A stretch of 64,000 nucleotides of DNA from Stella humosa (GTDB taxonomy: Bacteria; Pseudomonadota; Alphaproteobacteria; ATCC43930; Allostellaceae): NCBI RefSeq assembly GCF_006738645.1, contig NZ_AP019700.1, forward strand, positions 2,616,001-2,680,000, given 5' to 3'. Made by a program: the position numbers and the translations under genes. The notes below the pieces were generated by a model, which saw nothing but the letters and a program-made list of their open reading frames with translations, searched no databases and was not told the origin of the DNA. How positions within the stretch are numbered: the first letter of the stretch is position 1; the number at the start of each line of letters is the position of its first letter. Positions 62,942 to 64,000 of the stretch are shown here, one piece after another.

Positions 62942-62978
62942 GTTGGCCGGCGCATTCCTGAAACGAACGCCGGCCAAC
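62942..62978. terminator. 11-bp hairpin downstream of the second RTX gene
   Basis: GTTGGCCGGCG (62942-62952), a 15-base loop, CGCCGGCCAAC (62968-62978). It lies 16 bases past the minus-strand stop of the RTX gene to the right. The rest of the 274-base gap (62720-62941) is AT-richer and probably holds the promoter of the giant RTX gene; no other feature is seen. Confidence 0.6.
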
Positions 62979-62993
62979 GGTCCGATGCAACCG

Positions 62994-64000
62994 CTACACG
63001 ATGTAGATCAGGATCGCGCCGTCGGAGCCCAGCATGGTGTCGGTATAGTGGCCCGGCTCGATATCCTCGAAGCGGATCTCGCCGCCGCCCAGCTTGCTGA
63101 GTGACAGCACGCCGTCGGTTATGGCCAGGCTGTCCAGCAGCTTGCTGTTCTTCGACGCCACGCCCGTGATCGCGATCACGTCGGAGACCGATCCCGTGCC
63201 GGTGATGAAGTGGGCGATGGTGTCGCCCGACAGGTCGGCCACCGTACCGAACACCGTGTCGCGGGTGTCGACCATCTCGTCCAGGTCGATGTAGTCGCCG
63301 CCGGCATCGCCCTGAAGCCGGTCGGCACCCTCGCCGCCGGCGATCTTGTCGCTGTCGGCGCCGCCCAGGATCGTGTCGGCCGCGGCATCGCCATGCAGCG
63401 TATCGCCGCCGGAGCCGCCCTCGATCCGGTCGCCGCCATTGCCGCCATAGGCGAGGTCGTTGCCGTTGTCGCCATAGAGCGTGTCGACATCAGCGCCGCC
63501 GGTCAGCGTGTCGCCGCCATTGCCGCCCCACAGCGCGTCGCGGTCGCTGCCGCCATCCAGCAGGTCGTTGCCGTTGCCGCCCTTCAGCGTGTCCTTGCCG
63601 TCGCCACCGAAGAGAACGTCGTTGCCGTTCTTGCCGTCGATCGAGTTCGACTTGCCGTCGGCGACGACCACGTCGTTGCCGTCCGTGGACGCCACGCCGC
63701 TCTCGATCCAGATGGTCGTCTGGCCGTCGTCGAAGACCGCCTCGACCGTTCCTCCGACCGATGCGTTGCCGTACAGCAAGGTCAGCTTGTTGCCGTCCTT
63801 GAAGTCGAGCACGCCGCCGGCGAGCTTGTTGCCGTCGAGGCCGGAATAGTCGCCGTCGACGACGATGAAGTCCGACCCGTCCGCCGTCCCCGGCATGAAG
63901 TCGGTGACGGTGTCCTGGTGTAGTTCGGCCGCCGTGCCGAAGATCATGTCGGCATCGTCGCCGGTGTTGATCACGTCCTTGCCGCCGCCGGGTGCCAGCG
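62994..64000 (-). CDS. RTX calcium-binding protein, C-terminal part (runs off the window)
   Basis: The frame is open to the window edge, so the 5' end is missing; a GTG at 63974 is not a real start, because LAPGGGKD continues upstream of it. The visible 335 residues are nearly the same as the last 340 of the giant RTX protein: DTVTDFMPGTADGSDFIVVD, LTLLYGNASVGGTVEAVFDD, then RTX repeats and the SLAITDGVLSLSKLGGG...DGAILIYIV end. It is a tandem paralogue. The exporter (type I ABC, membrane fusion protein) is not in the window. Confidence 0.88.
   Translation of the reverse strand, partial: LAPGGGKDVINTGDDADMIFGTAAELHQDTVTDFMPGTADGSDFIVVDGDYSGLDGNKLAGGVLDFKDGNKLTLLYGNASVGGTVEAVFDDGQTTIWIESGVASTDGNDVVVADGKSNSIDGKNGNDVLFGGDGKDTLKGGNGNDLLDGGSDRDALWGGNGGDTLTGGADVDTLYGDNGNDLAYGGNGGDRIEGGSGGDTLHGDAAADTILGGADSDKIAGGEGADRLQGDAGGDYIDLDEMVDTRDTVFGTVADLSGDTIAHFITGTGSVSDVIAITGVASKNSKLLDSLAITDGVLSLSKLGGGEIRFEDIEPGHYTDTMLGSDGAILIYIV
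62994..64000. repeat. Near-duplicate of 57827-58842
   Basis: The DNA of this segment parallels the 3' kilobase of the giant RTX gene over its full length with only scattered base changes and a few codon indels. The two copies lie about 5 kb apart in the same direction. Recombination between them would delete or duplicate the giant gene. Confidence 0.8.

Overview
The window is GC-rich DNA from a Gram-negative bacterium. Three things suggest an alphaproteobacterium, possibly of the Rhodospirillales type: TonB-dependent outer-membrane receptors, many ABC and Bug-type solute receptors with sugar-acid catabolic genes, and an FtsZ-like peptide carrying the alphaproteobacterial GEASGP motif. The species cannot be fixed from the sequence. 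I saw no tRNA, rRNA, CRISPR array or transposase.

Layout. (1) 1-6254: the end of a nitroreductase, an IalB-like secreted protein, then an adenosylcobalamin riboswitch leading into a B12 uptake and activation operon (btuB, btuF, btuC, btuD, cobO) with ATGA overlaps. (2) 6202-12245, minus strand: an iron-uptake unit with a FecI-type sigma factor, FecR, an STN-type siderophore receptor, a small DUF3649-like membrane protein and a PepSY membrane protein, headed by a candidate Fur box. (3) 12253-30634: a sugar-acid catabolic region with SDR dehydrogenases, two FAH-family enzymes, an altronate-dehydratase-type enzyme, a LysR regulator, DenD/OtnI-like tetronate enzymes, a complete sugar ABC transporter, an enolase-superfamily dehydratase and a D-2-hydroxyacid dehydrogenase. 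(4) 30635-34570: a lower-GC accessory insert with a tightly packed plus-strand operon: a truncated FtsZ-like ORF, a PcfJ-like protein, a WYL regulator, a 58-residue protein and a putative PUA/EVE-like plus PD-(D/E)XK nuclease. This is the best candidate for an undescribed system. (5) 34572-37339: sugar-acid genes resume (CtBP-like dehydrogenase, IlvD/Edd dehydratase). (6) 37558-41348: a rhodanese-fusion protein, two GNAT acetyltransferases and a Bug-type receptor. (7) 41531-47992, minus strand: a six-gene catabolic operon with twin M20 deacylases, an HDAC-like amidohydrolase, a two-subunit CoA-transferase and a CaiB-type CoA-transferase. (8) 48068-50455: a large SBBP/Ig/RTX protein. (9) 50613-57792: an amino-acid-derivative utilisation operon with an N-carbamoylase-like hydrolase, a Liv ABC transporter with fused LivH-LivM permease, and a DadA-like oxidoreductase. 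(10) 57827-64000, minus strand: two tandem RTX proteins, the second running off the window end.

The metabolic regions look like a free-living scavenger of plant or soil-derived acids and amino-acid derivatives. The three RTX proteins share a C-terminal module that is probably their type I secretion signal, but no type I exporter is present here. The accessory operon interrupts a sugar-acid region and has defence-like content.
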